From Pelagerythrobacter aerophilus (GTDB lineage Bacteria; Pseudomonadota; Alphaproteobacteria; Sphingomonadales; Sphingomonadaceae), in contig NZ_QXFK01000018.1 in assembly GCF_003581645.1 (NCBI RefSeq), positions 480,501 to 544,500 of the forward strand: DNA of 64,000 nt, given 5' to 3'. The translations under genes were made by a program, and so were the position numbers. Below are positions 8,389-16,860 of this stretch, piece after piece. The notes under the pieces were generated by a model, which made no database searches, had not been told where the DNA came from, and worked only from the letters and a program-made list of their open reading frames with translations. Positions within the stretch are counted from its first letter, which is position 1. Each line of letters starts with the position of its first letter.

Positions 8389-9104
8389 CATGGGGAACGC
8401 ACCCACCGCACCCACGAAAGATCCTCCGGCGGCGAACCCGGATGCGTAACGCCTGGTAACTCGGATCGCGCGGCCGGTGCGGCATGCCAGGAGGCATGCG
8501 CGCGGGGTCGGGCGGTGGCGGTTTGCTTGCGAACGACCGACGGATGCGCCGCGGCGTGAGGTTCGCCGCACGCGATCCGCTTGCCCGCCGCCGCCGCGGT
8601 GGGGCCCGGTTCGATCCCTGCGGTCCGGGAACGGCGGGCGCAGACGGCCGGGACTCGCCAAAAGTCCGCCCGTGCCCCGTGGCTGATCCGCCACGCCAGC
8701 GCGCGGTGTGCCGGCTGCCGGGAGACCCGGGGTTGATCGCCGGGTTCGCAAGGGCAGCGCGTGGACACCGCGAACATCCATATCCCGGCTTCCGGCGGAA
8801 GGGAGCGAGGCTTCCGGCTCCTTGAGGGGTTACACCCGAGCCTTATGCATCGCACGCCAGCCGCACCGGCCGCGCCGCTGGAGCGAAGAGCAGGAGCCCA
8901 TCGACCAGCGGAAGAGAGACAAGGCACCGTCGACTGGGTGCCTGCCCCGATCCTCGTTGCCTGGCGTTGAGGGCCACCAGGCTCGCGTCACCTAACCCAT
9001 ATGGTTCATTTTGTCAAGATGGTTGGTGAAATGTGGTCACCTGTCGCCTCATCTTTTCACCGGTCATCCCAGCGCACGCTGGGATGACGAGAGGGATAGC
9101 CGGC
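8389..9104 (+). other. 716-base gap with no recognisable gene; many inverted repeats
   Basis: Neither strand gives a frame with coding character. The open frames here (for example 8484-8825) are arginine-rich GC artefacts without ribosome sites. I looked for RNase P, SRP RNA and tmRNA core motifs and did not find them. On the minus strand a TTGACA (9017-9012) is followed by a roughly 180-base stretch rich in possible stems: CCTGGTG/CGCCAGG, GGCACC/GGTGCC, CCGCTGG/CCAGCGG, GGCTC/GAGCC. Flanking GCGAG and CTCGC could close it. An unidentified structured RNA is possible but unproven. Confidence 0.4.
9063..9088. repeat. 26-bp near-perfect palindrome, dispersed terminator-like repeat (copy 1)
   Basis: GTCATCCCAGCG and CGCTGGGATGAC form a 12-bp stem around CA. 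It sits 16 bases beyond the stop of the M1 peptidase gene. A second copy with the same 11-bp arm and a GAAA loop lies at 19112-19137, again after gene ends. This is probably a dispersed intergenic palindrome that also acts as a transcription terminator. Confidence 0.7.
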
Positions 9105-11006
9105 TCACTCCTTCCAGCCGACCACCTTGTCCACGCTCCCGCGGGTTACCGCGTGGTAGCTCGGGCGGGTCTTCGCGTAGATGCGCTGGGCGATCGGCCG
9201 GCCCCATTCGCCTTCCTCCATCAGCGTGGCGAAGAGGGGGCGGACGAACTTCGCGCGGCCGACTTCGGCGAGGAAGGCCTCGGCCTTGGGCACCGCGGGC
9301 TCGTAGCGGTTGGCGAGCGCCAGCTCGAGCCACAGGAACAGCTCCTCGTTGTTGCCGGTGGCGGCCAGCCCGAGCTGCCGGTCGAGCTGCGCGAGCTCTT
9401 CCGCCGAAAGCTCTTGCGGAAGCTTCTGCAGGAAGCGCTGGCGCTCGGCCGAGCTCCACTTGCGCCACGCGGCCGCAGCCGGGATCGCGCGGCTCCCGCC
9501 GTAGGCCGCGGCGGCCGCATCGACCGTCGCAAAGGCCGCCGGATCGGGCCGCGCGACATTGGCGGGCAGGCCCGGTTCGTAGATCCATTCGCGCAGCCGC
9601 AGACGTTCCGCCTCGGCCTCGCTGCGGGCGAGATTCTTGCGCATGTCCTCGTAGATCATCGCCGAGGTCGCCGGTTCGAACGCGTGGTTGTCGAACCACT
9701 GGCGCAACCAGGCATCGAAGCGCTCGCGGCCCACTTCATGCTCCAGCGTGCGCAGGAAGGCCGCGCCCTTGTCGTAGACGATCGCGCTGCCGGCGCTGTC
9801 GGTCCCGTCCGGCTGGTGCAGCGCGGTGCCCGGCGCGTCGGTGCCGACTTCGGCGAGCGTGTCCTCGATCGCGGCGAAGCTCAGCGCGGCTTCCTGCTCG
9901 GCCCGCTTCTCGCCGTAGATCTCCTCGATGATGCGGTTCTCGAAATAGGAGGTTACCCCTTCGTTGAGCCAGCTATCGGCCCAGACCGCGTTGGTGACGA
10001 GATTGCCCGACCATGAGTGCGCCAGTTCATGCGCGACGAGGCCGGTCAGGCTCCGGTCCCCCGCGATGAAGGTCGGCGTGAGGAACGTCATCACCGGGTT
10101 TTCCATCCCGCCGAAGGGGAAGGCCGGCGGCAGGACGATCATGTCGTAGCGGCCCCAGCGATAGGGGCCGTAGAGCGCTTCCGCCTCCTTCACCATGTCC
10201 TCGGTGTCGGCGACTTCCCAGTGCGCCCGGTCGAGGATCGCCGGCTCCGCCCAGACGCCGGTGCGCGGGCCGATCGCGCGGAAGTCGATGTCGCCCGCAG
10301 CGATCGCGATCAGGTAGGGCGCGACCGGCTTGTCCATCACGAAGCGGAACGCGCGGCGCCCGTTGCCGAGGTCTTCCGGCTCGCCCTGGAGAATGCCCGA
10401 CATGACGACGTCGAGCGGCTTGGGCGCAGTCACCCGCGCTTCCCAGGTCTGGCGGATGCCGGGGCTGTCCTGCGTCGGGATCCAGCTCCGGTTGAGGATC
10501 GCCTGGCCCTGGCTGAACAGGAACGGATACTCGCCGCCCGCGGTCTGCTCCGGGTCGAGCCACTGGAGCGCGCTCGCCTGCGGGTTGGCGGTATAGGCGA
10601 TGACGATATGGCGGGCATTGCCGATCGTGATCGTCAGCGGCGCACCCTTGCCTTCGACCCGCTCGCCGATATCGAAGTCCAGCTCGTTGCCGCGCCCGTC
10701 GGTGACGCGGCTGACCTGCAGCCCGTCACTGTCGAGCACGATCTGCGAGGCGTCGGGCCGCGCGAGAATGTCGAGCGTGGCGGTTCCGCCGACCCTGTCA
10801 CGCTCGAAATCGAGCGCGAGGTCGAGCGCGACATGCGTCACTCGCGCGACTTGCGGCTGCGCAAAGGTCGAGCTGTCGACCGCGTCGGGCGTGGTCAGGA
10901 TCGGCGCCACCAGACGCTCGGCCGACACGGCCGGCGGCTGTGCGTCCATCGTCGTGCAGGCGGTGGTGGCGAGAAGCAGCGAAAGCGCGGCGGCGATGGG
11001 GCGCAT
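9105..11006 (-). CDS. M1 family zinc aminopeptidase lipoprotein (LTA4 hydrolase-like)
   Basis: A 633-residue exported peptidase. The N-terminus MRPIAAALSLLLATTAC is a lipoprotein signal with the lipobox Cys at 17, so it is probably anchored in a membrane facing the periplasm. The substrate-binding GGMEN is at 299-303. The zinc site is H326-ELA-H330 with Glu349 in WLNEG, the complete gluzincin HExxH(18)E arrangement. The C-terminal helical domain resembles the leukotriene-A4-hydrolase/aminopeptidase B branch. It trims N-terminal residues from peptides. GGAGAG precedes the ATG. It is monocistronic, with a palindrome after the stop. Confidence 0.94.
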   Translation of the reverse strand: MRPIAAALSLLLATTACTTMDAQPPAVSAERLVAPILTTPDAVDSSTFAQPQVARVTHVALDLALDFERDRVGGTATLDILARPDASQIVLDSDGLQVSRVTDGRGNELDFDIGERVEGKGAPLTITIGNARHIVIAYTANPQASALQWLDPEQTAGGEYPFLFSQGQAILNRSWIPTQDSPGIRQTWEARVTAPKPLDVVMSGILQGEPEDLGNGRRAFRFVMDKPVAPYLIAIAAGDIDFRAIGPRTGVWAEPAILDRAHWEVADTEDMVKEAEALYGPYRWGRYDMIVLPPAFPFGGMENPVMTFLTPTFIAGDRSLTGLVAHELAHSWSGNLVTNAVWADSWLNEGVTSYFENRIIEEIYGEKRAEQEAALSFAAIEDTLAEVGTDAPGTALHQPDGTDSAGSAIVYDKGAAFLRTLEHEVGRERFDAWLRQWFDNHAFEPATSAMIYEDMRKNLARSEAEAERLRLREWIYEPGLPANVARPDPAAFATVDAAAAAYGGSRAIPAAAAWRKWSSAERQRFLQKLPQELSAEELAQLDRQLGLAATGNNEELFLWLELALANRYEPAVPKAEAFLAEVGRAKFVRPLFATLMEEGEWGRPIAQRIYAKTRPSYHAVTRGSVDKVVGWKE

Positions 11007-11058
11007 GGAACTCTCCGATCCCTTGTGAGTGGCGTACGATTGGTGACGCTAGAGCAGA

Positions 11059-11721
11059 CTATTGGAGCGCGGCAAACCCTTCGATCTTGTCGATGCGGCC
11101 GGACACGACGAGTTCGTCGCCCGGAAGAATGATAGTGTCGGGGATGGCGTGGATGAAATCCTCGTCCACGCGCTTCACGCCGATCACCGTAACCGCGAAC
11201 TTCTGCCGGCACTGACTTGTGACCAGCGGAAGCCCGACGATCGCCTCGGGCGCTTTCAGCCGCGCGATGGCGAACTGGCCGTCGAAGGCAATGAAATCGA
11301 GCAGGCGCTCGTTCACGAGGCGCGCGACGCGCTCGCCCATCTTCTGTTCCGGGAACACGACGTGATGCGCGCCGGTCCGCTCGAGAATGCGCCCGTGCCG
11401 GTCGTTCGTCGCCTTGGCCCAGATGTTGGGAACGCCGAGATCGGACAGTGCCAGCACGGCCAGCACGCTCGCCTCGATATCCGACCCGATGCCGACGATC
11501 GCCGAGGGAAACTCCTTCACGCCGAGCCGGCGCAGGGTGTCCATTTCGGTGCAGTCGGCCTCGACCACCTGGGTCAGCTTGTCGGCATGGTCCTGCACGA
11601 TCTGCGGGTCCATGTCGGCGCCGAGCACTTCATGCCCCATTCTCTCGAGCGTGGCGCCCACGGCGCTGCCGAACCGGCCGAGGCCGATCACTAGCACCGG
11701 ATTTCTCTTGTCAGCCGACAA
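11059..11721 (-). CDS. ktrA: KtrA/TrkA-type K+ uptake regulatory subunit (RCK)
   Basis: A 220-residue cytoplasmic RCK protein. The Rossmann nucleotide loop GLGRFG is at residues 13-18, followed by a TrkA-N domain and a TrkA-C domain (about 140-220). It binds nucleotides and gates the KtrB channel. The start is taken as TTG at 11721, giving MSADKRNPVLVIGLG, because GAGGAG lies seven bases upstream inside the end of ktrB; the reading frame from 11772 would run deep into ktrB. The 11-bp overlap implies translational coupling. Confidence 0.9.
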   Translation of the reverse strand: MSADKRNPVLVIGLGRFGSAVGATLERMGHEVLGADMDPQIVQDHADKLTQVVEADCTEMDTLRRLGVKEFPSAIVGIGSDIEASVLAVLALSDLGVPNIWAKATNDRHGRILERTGAHHVVFPEQKMGERVARLVNERLLDFIAFDGQFAIARLKAPEAIVGLPLVTSQCRQKFAVTVIGVKRVDEDFIHAIPDTIILPGDELVVSGRIDKIEGFAALQ

Positions 11722-13045
11722 TCGGATTCTCCTCGGGATAGCGGTAGGGACGGTCGTGCTTGCCAAGCGCAAGCGCCGTTGCTGCGGTAATGGTGCCGAC
11801 CCGGCCGATGAACATCAGCATCGCCAAAACGAACTGCGCCGAAGGCGGCATCTGCGCGGTGACGCCGGTCGACAGGCCGACCGTGGCGAAAGCGGACGTC
11901 GCTTCGAACAGCACGTCCTGCAGCGGAAGATTCGTCACCGAAGCGATATACATCGTCGCGCTGAGGATAAACAGAAGGGCCAGCATGGCGACGGTCAGGG
12001 CCTGGCGCTCCACCGAACGGCCGAAGCGCCGGCCGAACATCGATGCGTCGCGGCGGCGCAGGACCTCCGACAGGACGATCGCCAGCAGAACGAAGAACGT
12101 GGTGACCTTGATGCCGCCCGCCGTCCCGGCGCTGCCGCCACCGATGAACATGAGCACGTAGTTCACGACCAGCGTCTCCTCGCGGAAGGCGCCCACATCA
12201 AGGCTGTTGAAGCCGGCAGTCCGCGGCATGACGGAGTGGAAGGCGGAATTGAGCAGCTTCGTCCCGAACCCCATCGGTCCGAGCGTTTCGGGGTTGCTCC
12301 ATTCCATCACCGCCGTCGCCAGGAAGCCCCCGGAAAGCAGGATCAGCGTGCCGGTGACGGTGATCTTCGTATGAAGGGTCCAGCGCCGGTAGCGCAGCCG
12401 GTTTGCCCGCAAGTCCTGCATGACCGGGAACCCGAGGGCGGTGAGAATGACCGCGAGCATGATCGGGACCAGCATCACCGGGTCTTGCTGGAACCCCATG
12501 ACGCTGTCCGAATAGGTGGAGAAGCCCGCGTTGTTGAACGCACTCACCGCATGAAACAGACCGTGCCACAGGGCGAACACGAAGCTTTCGTCGTAAGCTG
12601 TCATCAGCCGGGTGGTGAGTATCGCGGCGACGATCGACTCGACGACGATCGTGATCGCCAGGATCAATCTGAGCACCGATTGGGCGTCGCTGACCTCCAG
12701 CCTGTTGCGTTCGACCTGGATCGCCATGCGATCCCGCAGGCCGAAACCCCGGCCGACCATCAGGCCGAGCAGGGTGGCCGCGGTCATGATGCCCAGGCCG
12801 CCGATCTGGAACAGGATCAGGATCACCGCCTGCCCGAAGCCGGACCAGTAGGTGGGCGTGTCGACGACGATGAGCCCCGTCACTGCAACCGCGGAGGTTG
12901 CGGTGAACAGAGCGGTTATCAATGGCGCGGAGCTTCCGTCCGTCGTCGCCAGCGGCAGGCTGAGCAACGCGGTCCCGGCGGCGATCGCCGCGAGAAACAG
13001 CAGCGGGATCAGCCGAACGGGATCGCGGAGAACAGGGATCCTCAC
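11711..13045 (-). CDS. ktrB: KtrB/TrkH-type K+ transporter membrane subunit
   Basis: A 444-residue membrane protein with four pore-loop repeats: TATSAVAVTGLIV, NNAGFSTY, MPRTAGFNS and FATVGLSTG. Each bears the selectivity-filter Gly or its substitute. Together with the overlapping RCK gene it forms a Ktr-like potassium uptake system. Translation begins at GTG (13045). The gene lies 16 bases after hemF on the same strand, so the three may share a message. Confidence 0.93.
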   Translation of the reverse strand: MRIPVLRDPVRLIPLLFLAAIAAGTALLSLPLATTDGSSAPLITALFTATSAVAVTGLIVVDTPTYWSGFGQAVILILFQIGGLGIMTAATLLGLMVGRGFGLRDRMAIQVERNRLEVSDAQSVLRLILAITIVVESIVAAILTTRLMTAYDESFVFALWHGLFHAVSAFNNAGFSTYSDSVMGFQQDPVMLVPIMLAVILTALGFPVMQDLRANRLRYRRWTLHTKITVTGTLILLSGGFLATAVMEWSNPETLGPMGFGTKLLNSAFHSVMPRTAGFNSLDVGAFREETLVVNYVLMFIGGGSAGTAGGIKVTTFFVLLAIVLSEVLRRRDASMFGRRFGRSVERQALTVAMLALLFILSATMYIASVTNLPLQDVLFEATSAFATVGLSTGVTAQMPPSAQFVLAMLMFIGRVGTITAATALALGKHDRPYRYPEENPIVG

Positions 13046-13061
13046 CGCCCCCGTTCCCGGC

Positions 13062-13916
13062 TCAGTTCCATACCGCTTCGGGTGGCAGGCTCATCAGGAT
13101 GGCATCGATATTGCCGCCGGTCTTGAGCCCGAACAGCGTGCCGCGGTCGTAGACGAGGTTGAATTCCGCGTAGCGGCCGCGCCATTCGAGCTGGCGTCGC
13201 TTGTCCTCGGGCGTGAAGTCCGTCTCCATCCGGCGGCGGACGATGGCCGGAAACACCTCGATGAAGGCGCTGCCGACGTCCTGCGTGAAGGCGAAGTTGC
13301 GTTCCCACGCCGCTTCGTCTGCGCATTCGAGGTGGTCGTAGAAGATACCGCCCACCCCGCGGTGGACGCCGCGGTGGGGGATGAAGAAATAATCGTCCGC
13401 CCACTTCCTGAAGCGTTCGTAGTAGGTCGGGTTGTGCCGCGCGCAGATCGCCCGGAAGGCGGCGTGGAATGCCTCAGTATCGTCGTCGTAGGGGATCGGC
13501 GGATTGAGGTCCGCCCCGCCCCCGAACCACGCCTTGGCCGTCGTCAGGAAGCGCGTGTTCATATGCACCGCGGGGACATGCGGATTGGCCATGTGCGCCA
13601 CCAGGCTGATCCCGGTGGCGGTGAACTCGGGGTTTTCCTCCGCCCCGTGGATCGTCCGCGCGAACTCGGGGGCGAAGCGGCCGTGGACGGTGGAGACGTT
13701 GACCCCGACCTTCTCGAACACGTTGCCCTTCATCACTCCGCGCACGCCCCCGCCGGGCTCGGCATTGCCCTCCTCCTCCCGCTGCCAGGGGGTGTATTCG
13801 AACGCCGCGTCGGAGCCCGCCTCGCGCTCGATCGCTTCGAATTCGGCGCAGATGCGGTCGCGCAAGTCCTCGAACCAGTCTTTCGCCCGGGCGGTATGGG
13901 GTTGCCAGTCGGTCAT
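13062..13916 (-). CDS. hemF: Oxygen-dependent coproporphyrinogen-III oxidase
   Basis: A 284-residue protein with near-complete HemF conservation: GGGVRGVMKGNVFEKVGVN near the N-terminus, HMNTRFLTT, WFGGGADLNPPIPYDDD, and the C-terminal YAEFNLVYDRGTLFGLKTGG. It converts coproporphyrinogen III to protoporphyrinogen IX using O2, in the cytoplasm. The overall length fits the family. It is the first gene of a minus-strand run ahead of ktrB. Haem supply fits the neighbouring bd oxidase, but they are not in one operon. Confidence 0.98.
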   Translation of the reverse strand: MTDWQPHTARAKDWFEDLRDRICAEFEAIEREAGSDAAFEYTPWQREEEGNAEPGGGVRGVMKGNVFEKVGVNVSTVHGRFAPEFARTIHGAEENPEFTATGISLVAHMANPHVPAVHMNTRFLTTAKAWFGGGADLNPPIPYDDDTEAFHAAFRAICARHNPTYYERFRKWADDYFFIPHRGVHRGVGGIFYDHLECADEAAWERNFAFTQDVGSAFIEVFPAIVRRRMETDFTPEDKRRQLEWRGRYAEFNLVYDRGTLFGLKTGGNIDAILMSLPPEAVWN

Positions 13917-13963
13917 CGTGCGAATCCCTTGCCAAGCCCAATCCGCTACGGCAAGAGCGGTCC

Positions 13964-14656
13964 ATGGTTCCCCTTTCGTTCGCAGGCGAGGAATTCGTGC
14001 TCACGCAGGGACATGCGCTCTACTGGCCGCGCGAGCGCGCGTTGCTGGTGGCGGACCTGCATCTCGAGAAGGCGAGCTTCTACGCGCGGCACGGGCAGAT
14101 GCTGCCGCCCTACGACAGCCGCGAGACGCTGGAGCGGGTCGCGCTGGCGATCCGCGAGACGGGGGCCCGGCGCGTCTATACGCTCGGCGACAACTTCCAC
14201 GACAGCCAGGGCAGCACCCGGCTGGAGGACCATGCCGCGGGCATGCTCGCCGCGCTCACCCGGGCGACCGACTGGGTGTGGATCACCGGCAATCACGACC
14301 CCGCGATGGAAGCGCGCAGCGGCGGCACGATCGCCGAGGAGCTCGAACTGGCCGGGATCGTCCTGCGCCATCAGGCCCGCGCGGGCGAGACGCGGCCCGA
14401 GCTGTCGGGCCACTACCACCCGCGCCTCCAGGTCACCGTGCGCGAGCGTCATATCCGGCGGCCCTGCGCGGTGGTGGCGAGCGGCGAAGGCACCGGCGGG
14501 CGGATGATCTTGCCGGCGTTCGGTGCGCTGACGGGCGGGATGAACGCGGCCGACCCGGTGATCCGCGATGCGATGCAGCCCGCCGCACGGATCGACGCGG
14601 TGCTGCCTCTGGCCGGAAAGCTCGCGCAGTTCCCGCTGTGGCGTGCAGCGGCATAA
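13964..14656 (+). CDS. pdeM: PdeM, ligase-associated DNA-damage-response endonuclease
   Basis: A 230-residue calcineurin-like metallophosphoesterase. The metal motifs appear in order: DLHLEK (D31, H33), LGDNFHD, ITGNHDP, and SGHYHPRLQV. PdeM accompanies Lhr-type helicase and LigB-type ligase genes in many bacteria, but neither is in this window. Its 3' end leads into infC. It is divergent from hemF with 47 bases between. Confidence 0.92.
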   Translation: MVPLSFAGEEFVLTQGHALYWPRERALLVADLHLEKASFYARHGQMLPPYDSRETLERVALAIRETGARRVYTLGDNFHDSQGSTRLEDHAAGMLAALTRATDWVWITGNHDPAMEARSGGTIAEELELAGIVLRHQARAGETRPELSGHYHPRLQVTVRERHIRRPCAVVASGEGTGGRMILPAFGALTGGMNAADPVIRDAMQPAARIDAVLPLAGKLAQFPLWRAAA

Positions 14657-14766
14657 TAGGAACACCGGAGCGCAGACGACAGGTGCCCGCGCAGGGCCTC
14701 TAGCGAATCCCCGCGATTCCTCCTACAGGGGGCGCCACAGAACAACGGCAAACAGGAGACCGCCCC

Positions 14767-15309
14767 ATAGCCCGTCCCCCCCGGCGCACTTTGCAACCGC
14801 CCGTCAAGAGCGGCCCGCGCTTTGATAACATGATCCAGTCCGACAAGGTTCGCGTCATCGACGAGAACGGCGAGAACCTCGGCGTGATGTACACCCGCGA
14901 AGCCATCGAACAGGCGGCCGATGTCGGCCTGAACCTCGTCGAGGTGTCGCCCAACGCCGACCCGCCAGTCTGCAAGTTCCTCGATGTCGGCAAGTACCGC
15001 TACGAGGCGCAGAAGAAGGCGAATGCCGCGCGCAAGACGCAGAAGACGCAAGAAATCAAAGAGATAAAGATGCGTCCGAACATCGACGATCACGACTACG
15101 ACGTGAAGATGCGCAACGTGAACAAGTTCATCGAGAACGGCGACAAGGTGAAGGTCACCCTGCGCTTCCGCGGGCGCGAAATGGCGCACCAGCAGCTCGG
15201 GATGGACCTGCTGCGGCGCGTGCAGGACGATGTCGAGGAAATCGCGAAGGTCGAGGCCTTCCCGCGTCTTGAAGGCCGTCAGATGCTGATGGTGCTGGCG
15301 CCCAGGTAA
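14767..15309 (+). CDS. infC: Translation initiation factor IF-3, non-canonical ATA start
   Basis: A 180-residue IF-3 with the N-domain ([25 protein letters not shown]), the lysine-rich linker, and the C-domain ([24 protein letters not shown]). The alphaproteobacterial N-terminal extension (x)[21 protein letters not shown] is fully encoded only if translation begins at ATA (14767-14769), which has AGGAG seven to eight bases upstream. TTG at 14791 and ATG at 14830 lack such a site. IF-3 genes commonly use rare start codons because IF-3 itself rejects them, giving autoregulation. Product and family are certain; the exact start is inferred. Confidence 0.93.
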   Translation: MARPPRRTLQPPVKSGPRFDNMIQSDKVRVIDENGENLGVMYTREAIEQAADVGLNLVEVSPNADPPVCKFLDVGKYRYEAQKKANAARKTQKTQEIKEIKMRPNIDDHDYDVKMRNVNKFIENGDKVKVTLRFRGREMAHQQLGMDLLRRVQDDVEEIAKVEAFPRLEGRQMLMVLAPR

Positions 15310-15324
15310 ACCGGCGCCTCGCCG

Positions 15325-15990
15325 CTACTCCACCCAGAAATCGAGAATCGTGAAGCGTGCGGGCGCGGTGGCGAACACGCCGTGGCCGCGTCCGCCGCTC
15401 GACCCGAGGACGAACCCGACGCGCGAGGCATCTTCCAGCGCCCGCGCGAAGGCTTCGGGCGCGCTGTTCCGATTCGCGCCCTGCACCGCCGTCCAGTTGG
15501 CATCGAGCGGCACGCTGACCTCGTGGGTGCCCGGCGTGAGCGGCCCCATCATCGCAGCCGGCGCATACCAGCGATAGGTGGCGTAGCGCCCCTTCGCGCT
15601 CCAGTTGTCACCGCCGCGCTGGAAATAGAGCGACAGTGTCGCCTTCTTCTGCGGGCTCTCCTCCGGCACAATACGCACGCCGCGCTCGCCCTCGATGCGG
15701 TAACGCAGCACGATCCGGCGCGCGCCGGTGAGCGAACCGGTCGGCACTGTCACGTAGTGAACGTGCCCCTCGCGCGGCGTCGGCCAGGGAATGTCGAAGA
15801 AGGTCTCGCCATTCGCATCGGTCGCGTAGCGCGGCATGCCGGGCGAATAGCTCCGGCCGCGCAGGATCGGCCCGATCTGCCACTCCGAAGCACGCTCCGG
15901 CGCCGACCGCGCGGCGGAGGGCTCGGGAAGCGAGAGCGCGGCCAGCGGAACGGCAGCGAGAAGAACGGTGGCGATGGCAGCACGGATCAT
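15325..15990 (-). CDS. Secreted protein of unknown function
   Basis: A 221-residue protein beginning MIRAAIATVLLAAVPLAALS, a clear Sec signal peptide with likely cleavage near residue 27. The mature part is beta-rich, with repeated aromatic and glycine strands (ETFFDIPWPTPREGHVHYV, LSLYFQRGGDNWS, YATYRWY, GVFATAPARFTILDFWVE), suggestive of a carbohydrate-binding-like jelly roll. I do not recognise the family. It is convergent with infC, 15 bases apart. Confidence 0.75.
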   Translation of the reverse strand: MIRAAIATVLLAAVPLAALSLPEPSAARSAPERASEWQIGPILRGRSYSPGMPRYATDANGETFFDIPWPTPREGHVHYVTVPTGSLTGARRIVLRYRIEGERGVRIVPEESPQKKATLSLYFQRGGDNWSAKGRYATYRWYAPAAMMGPLTPGTHEVSVPLDANWTAVQGANRNSAPEAFARALEDASRVGFVLGSSGGRGHGVFATAPARFTILDFWVE

Positions 15991-16065
15991 GCCCCAAAGG
16001 TGCCCCAGGCAGGTTTAGCGGCACCTGAACTGCCGGTTCCGCATTGCGACAGGCATTCCGATGGC

Positions 16066-16090
16066 GGAACTCCTGGTGTATCCCCCGGTT
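16066..16090 (+). promoter_or_regulatory. Candidate EcfG (general stress) promoter, GGAAC-N16-GGTT
   Basis: GGAAC (16066-16070), 16 bases, then GGTT (16087-16090) differ at one -10 position from the alphaproteobacterial EcfG consensus GGAAC-N16/17-CGTT. The element lies 29 bases before the ATG of the lipoprotein gene at 16119. Short motifs like this occur by chance in GC-rich DNA, so confidence is modest. Confidence 0.4.
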
Positions 16091-16118
16091 GGTCGAATAC
16101 GCAGCCCTGGGGAGACAC

Positions 16119-16715
16119 ATGCAACCTTCACGCCCTGCCCGTCGGTCCTCCGCCGCGATTCTCGCCGGCATGGTCCTCGCCCTCGCCGCCTGCGACCGAG
16201 CCGGGGACACCGCCCCGCCCTCAGGCGACACGGCGGCGGCCGAATCGCCCGCCTCGCCGGCTCCGGCGGAGAGCTCGCCCGAAAGTGCGGCGGAGAACGT
16301 TTCGCCCGCGGCTGGCGAGACGCTGGTGCCGCAGGCGGAAAAGGGCGAACCCGGCGCACGGAAAGTTCTGCTGGACTTCACACGCGCGCTCCGGTTCGAG
16401 GATTTCGACAGAGCCTATGCCATTCTCGGCGACGCCGCCCGCCAGAGCATGACCTACGACGAGTTCAGGGCGATGTTCGACGGTATGGACGGGATCACCG
16501 TCTCCACCCCGATGGGCCGCATGGAAGGCGCAGCAGGGTCGCTCTACTACGAAGTTCCGACCACCATCACCGCCAGGAACGGGACCCGCCTGACCGGCAC
16601 CACGGTGCTGCAGCGGGTCAACGACGTGCCCGGCGCGACCGCAGAGCAGCTGCGCTGGCATATCGAATCCTTCCAGGTCGAACCTGCTCCCGAGTCCGCC
16701 GCTTCGACGAGTTGA
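16119..16715 (+). CDS. Putative lipoprotein, DUF4864-like
   Basis: A 198-residue protein starting MQPSRPARRSSAAILAGMVLALAAC with a lipobox ending at Cys25. A low-complexity Ala/Pro/Ser/Glu linker follows to about residue 75. The folded part is about 80-180 (ARKVLLDFTRALRFEDFDRAYAILGDAARQSMTYDEFRAMFDGM), resembling small cystatin/NTF2-like domains of DUF4864 type. GGGGAGACAC precedes the ATG. A possible EcfG-type promoter lies upstream. The function is unknown. Confidence 0.75.
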   Translation: MQPSRPARRSSAAILAGMVLALAACDRAGDTAPPSGDTAAAESPASPAPAESSPESAAENVSPAAGETLVPQAEKGEPGARKVLLDFTRALRFEDFDRAYAILGDAARQSMTYDEFRAMFDGMDGITVSTPMGRMEGAAGSLYYEVPTTITARNGTRLTGTTVLQRVNDVPGATAEQLRWHIESFQVEPAPESAASTS

Positions 16716-16739
16716 AAACCGCCCGGCGCGGCGATAATT

Positions 16740-16855
16740 GAAAGCCATCGACCGGCACCGGGCGGAGATGCGTTCCTGCGGAGGTTAGGAACGGGCGCCA
16801 CCGGCAGCCACCCGAGCTCCTGCCTTCCTGGGAGCGTGACGCAAAGGAAGGAGCG
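16740..16855 (+). other. Structured leader of the PLP sulfur-amino-acid gene, unidentified
   Basis: The 145 bases before the gene contain CGTTCC/GGAACG closing an 11-base loop. A GC-rich segment with GGCGCCACCGGCAGCCACCC follows, then GAGCTCC/GGGAGC, ending at the AAGGAAGGAG ribosome site. The layout recalls a metabolite-sensing leader. I compared it by eye with SAM-I, SAM-II, SAM-IV, SAH and cobalamin consensus elements and found no convincing match. Confidence 0.3.
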
Positions 16856-16860
16856 CCTCC

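Noticed and set aside
8484-8825. Open frames in the gap as genes
   Set aside because: Arginine/glycine-rich products, no ribosome site and no family resemblance; typical of chance frames in GC-rich DNA.
8389-9104. RNase P RNA, SRP RNA or tmRNA in the gap
   Set aside because: The core motifs (GGAAAGTCCGGGC, the CCGGAAGGGAGCA-type SRP loop, a tag-peptide frame with a TTCGA arm) were not found on either strand in credible form.
16740-16855. A SAM riboswitch call
   Set aside because: Only short phrases resemble S-box elements; the ordered core and pseudoknot could not be matched.
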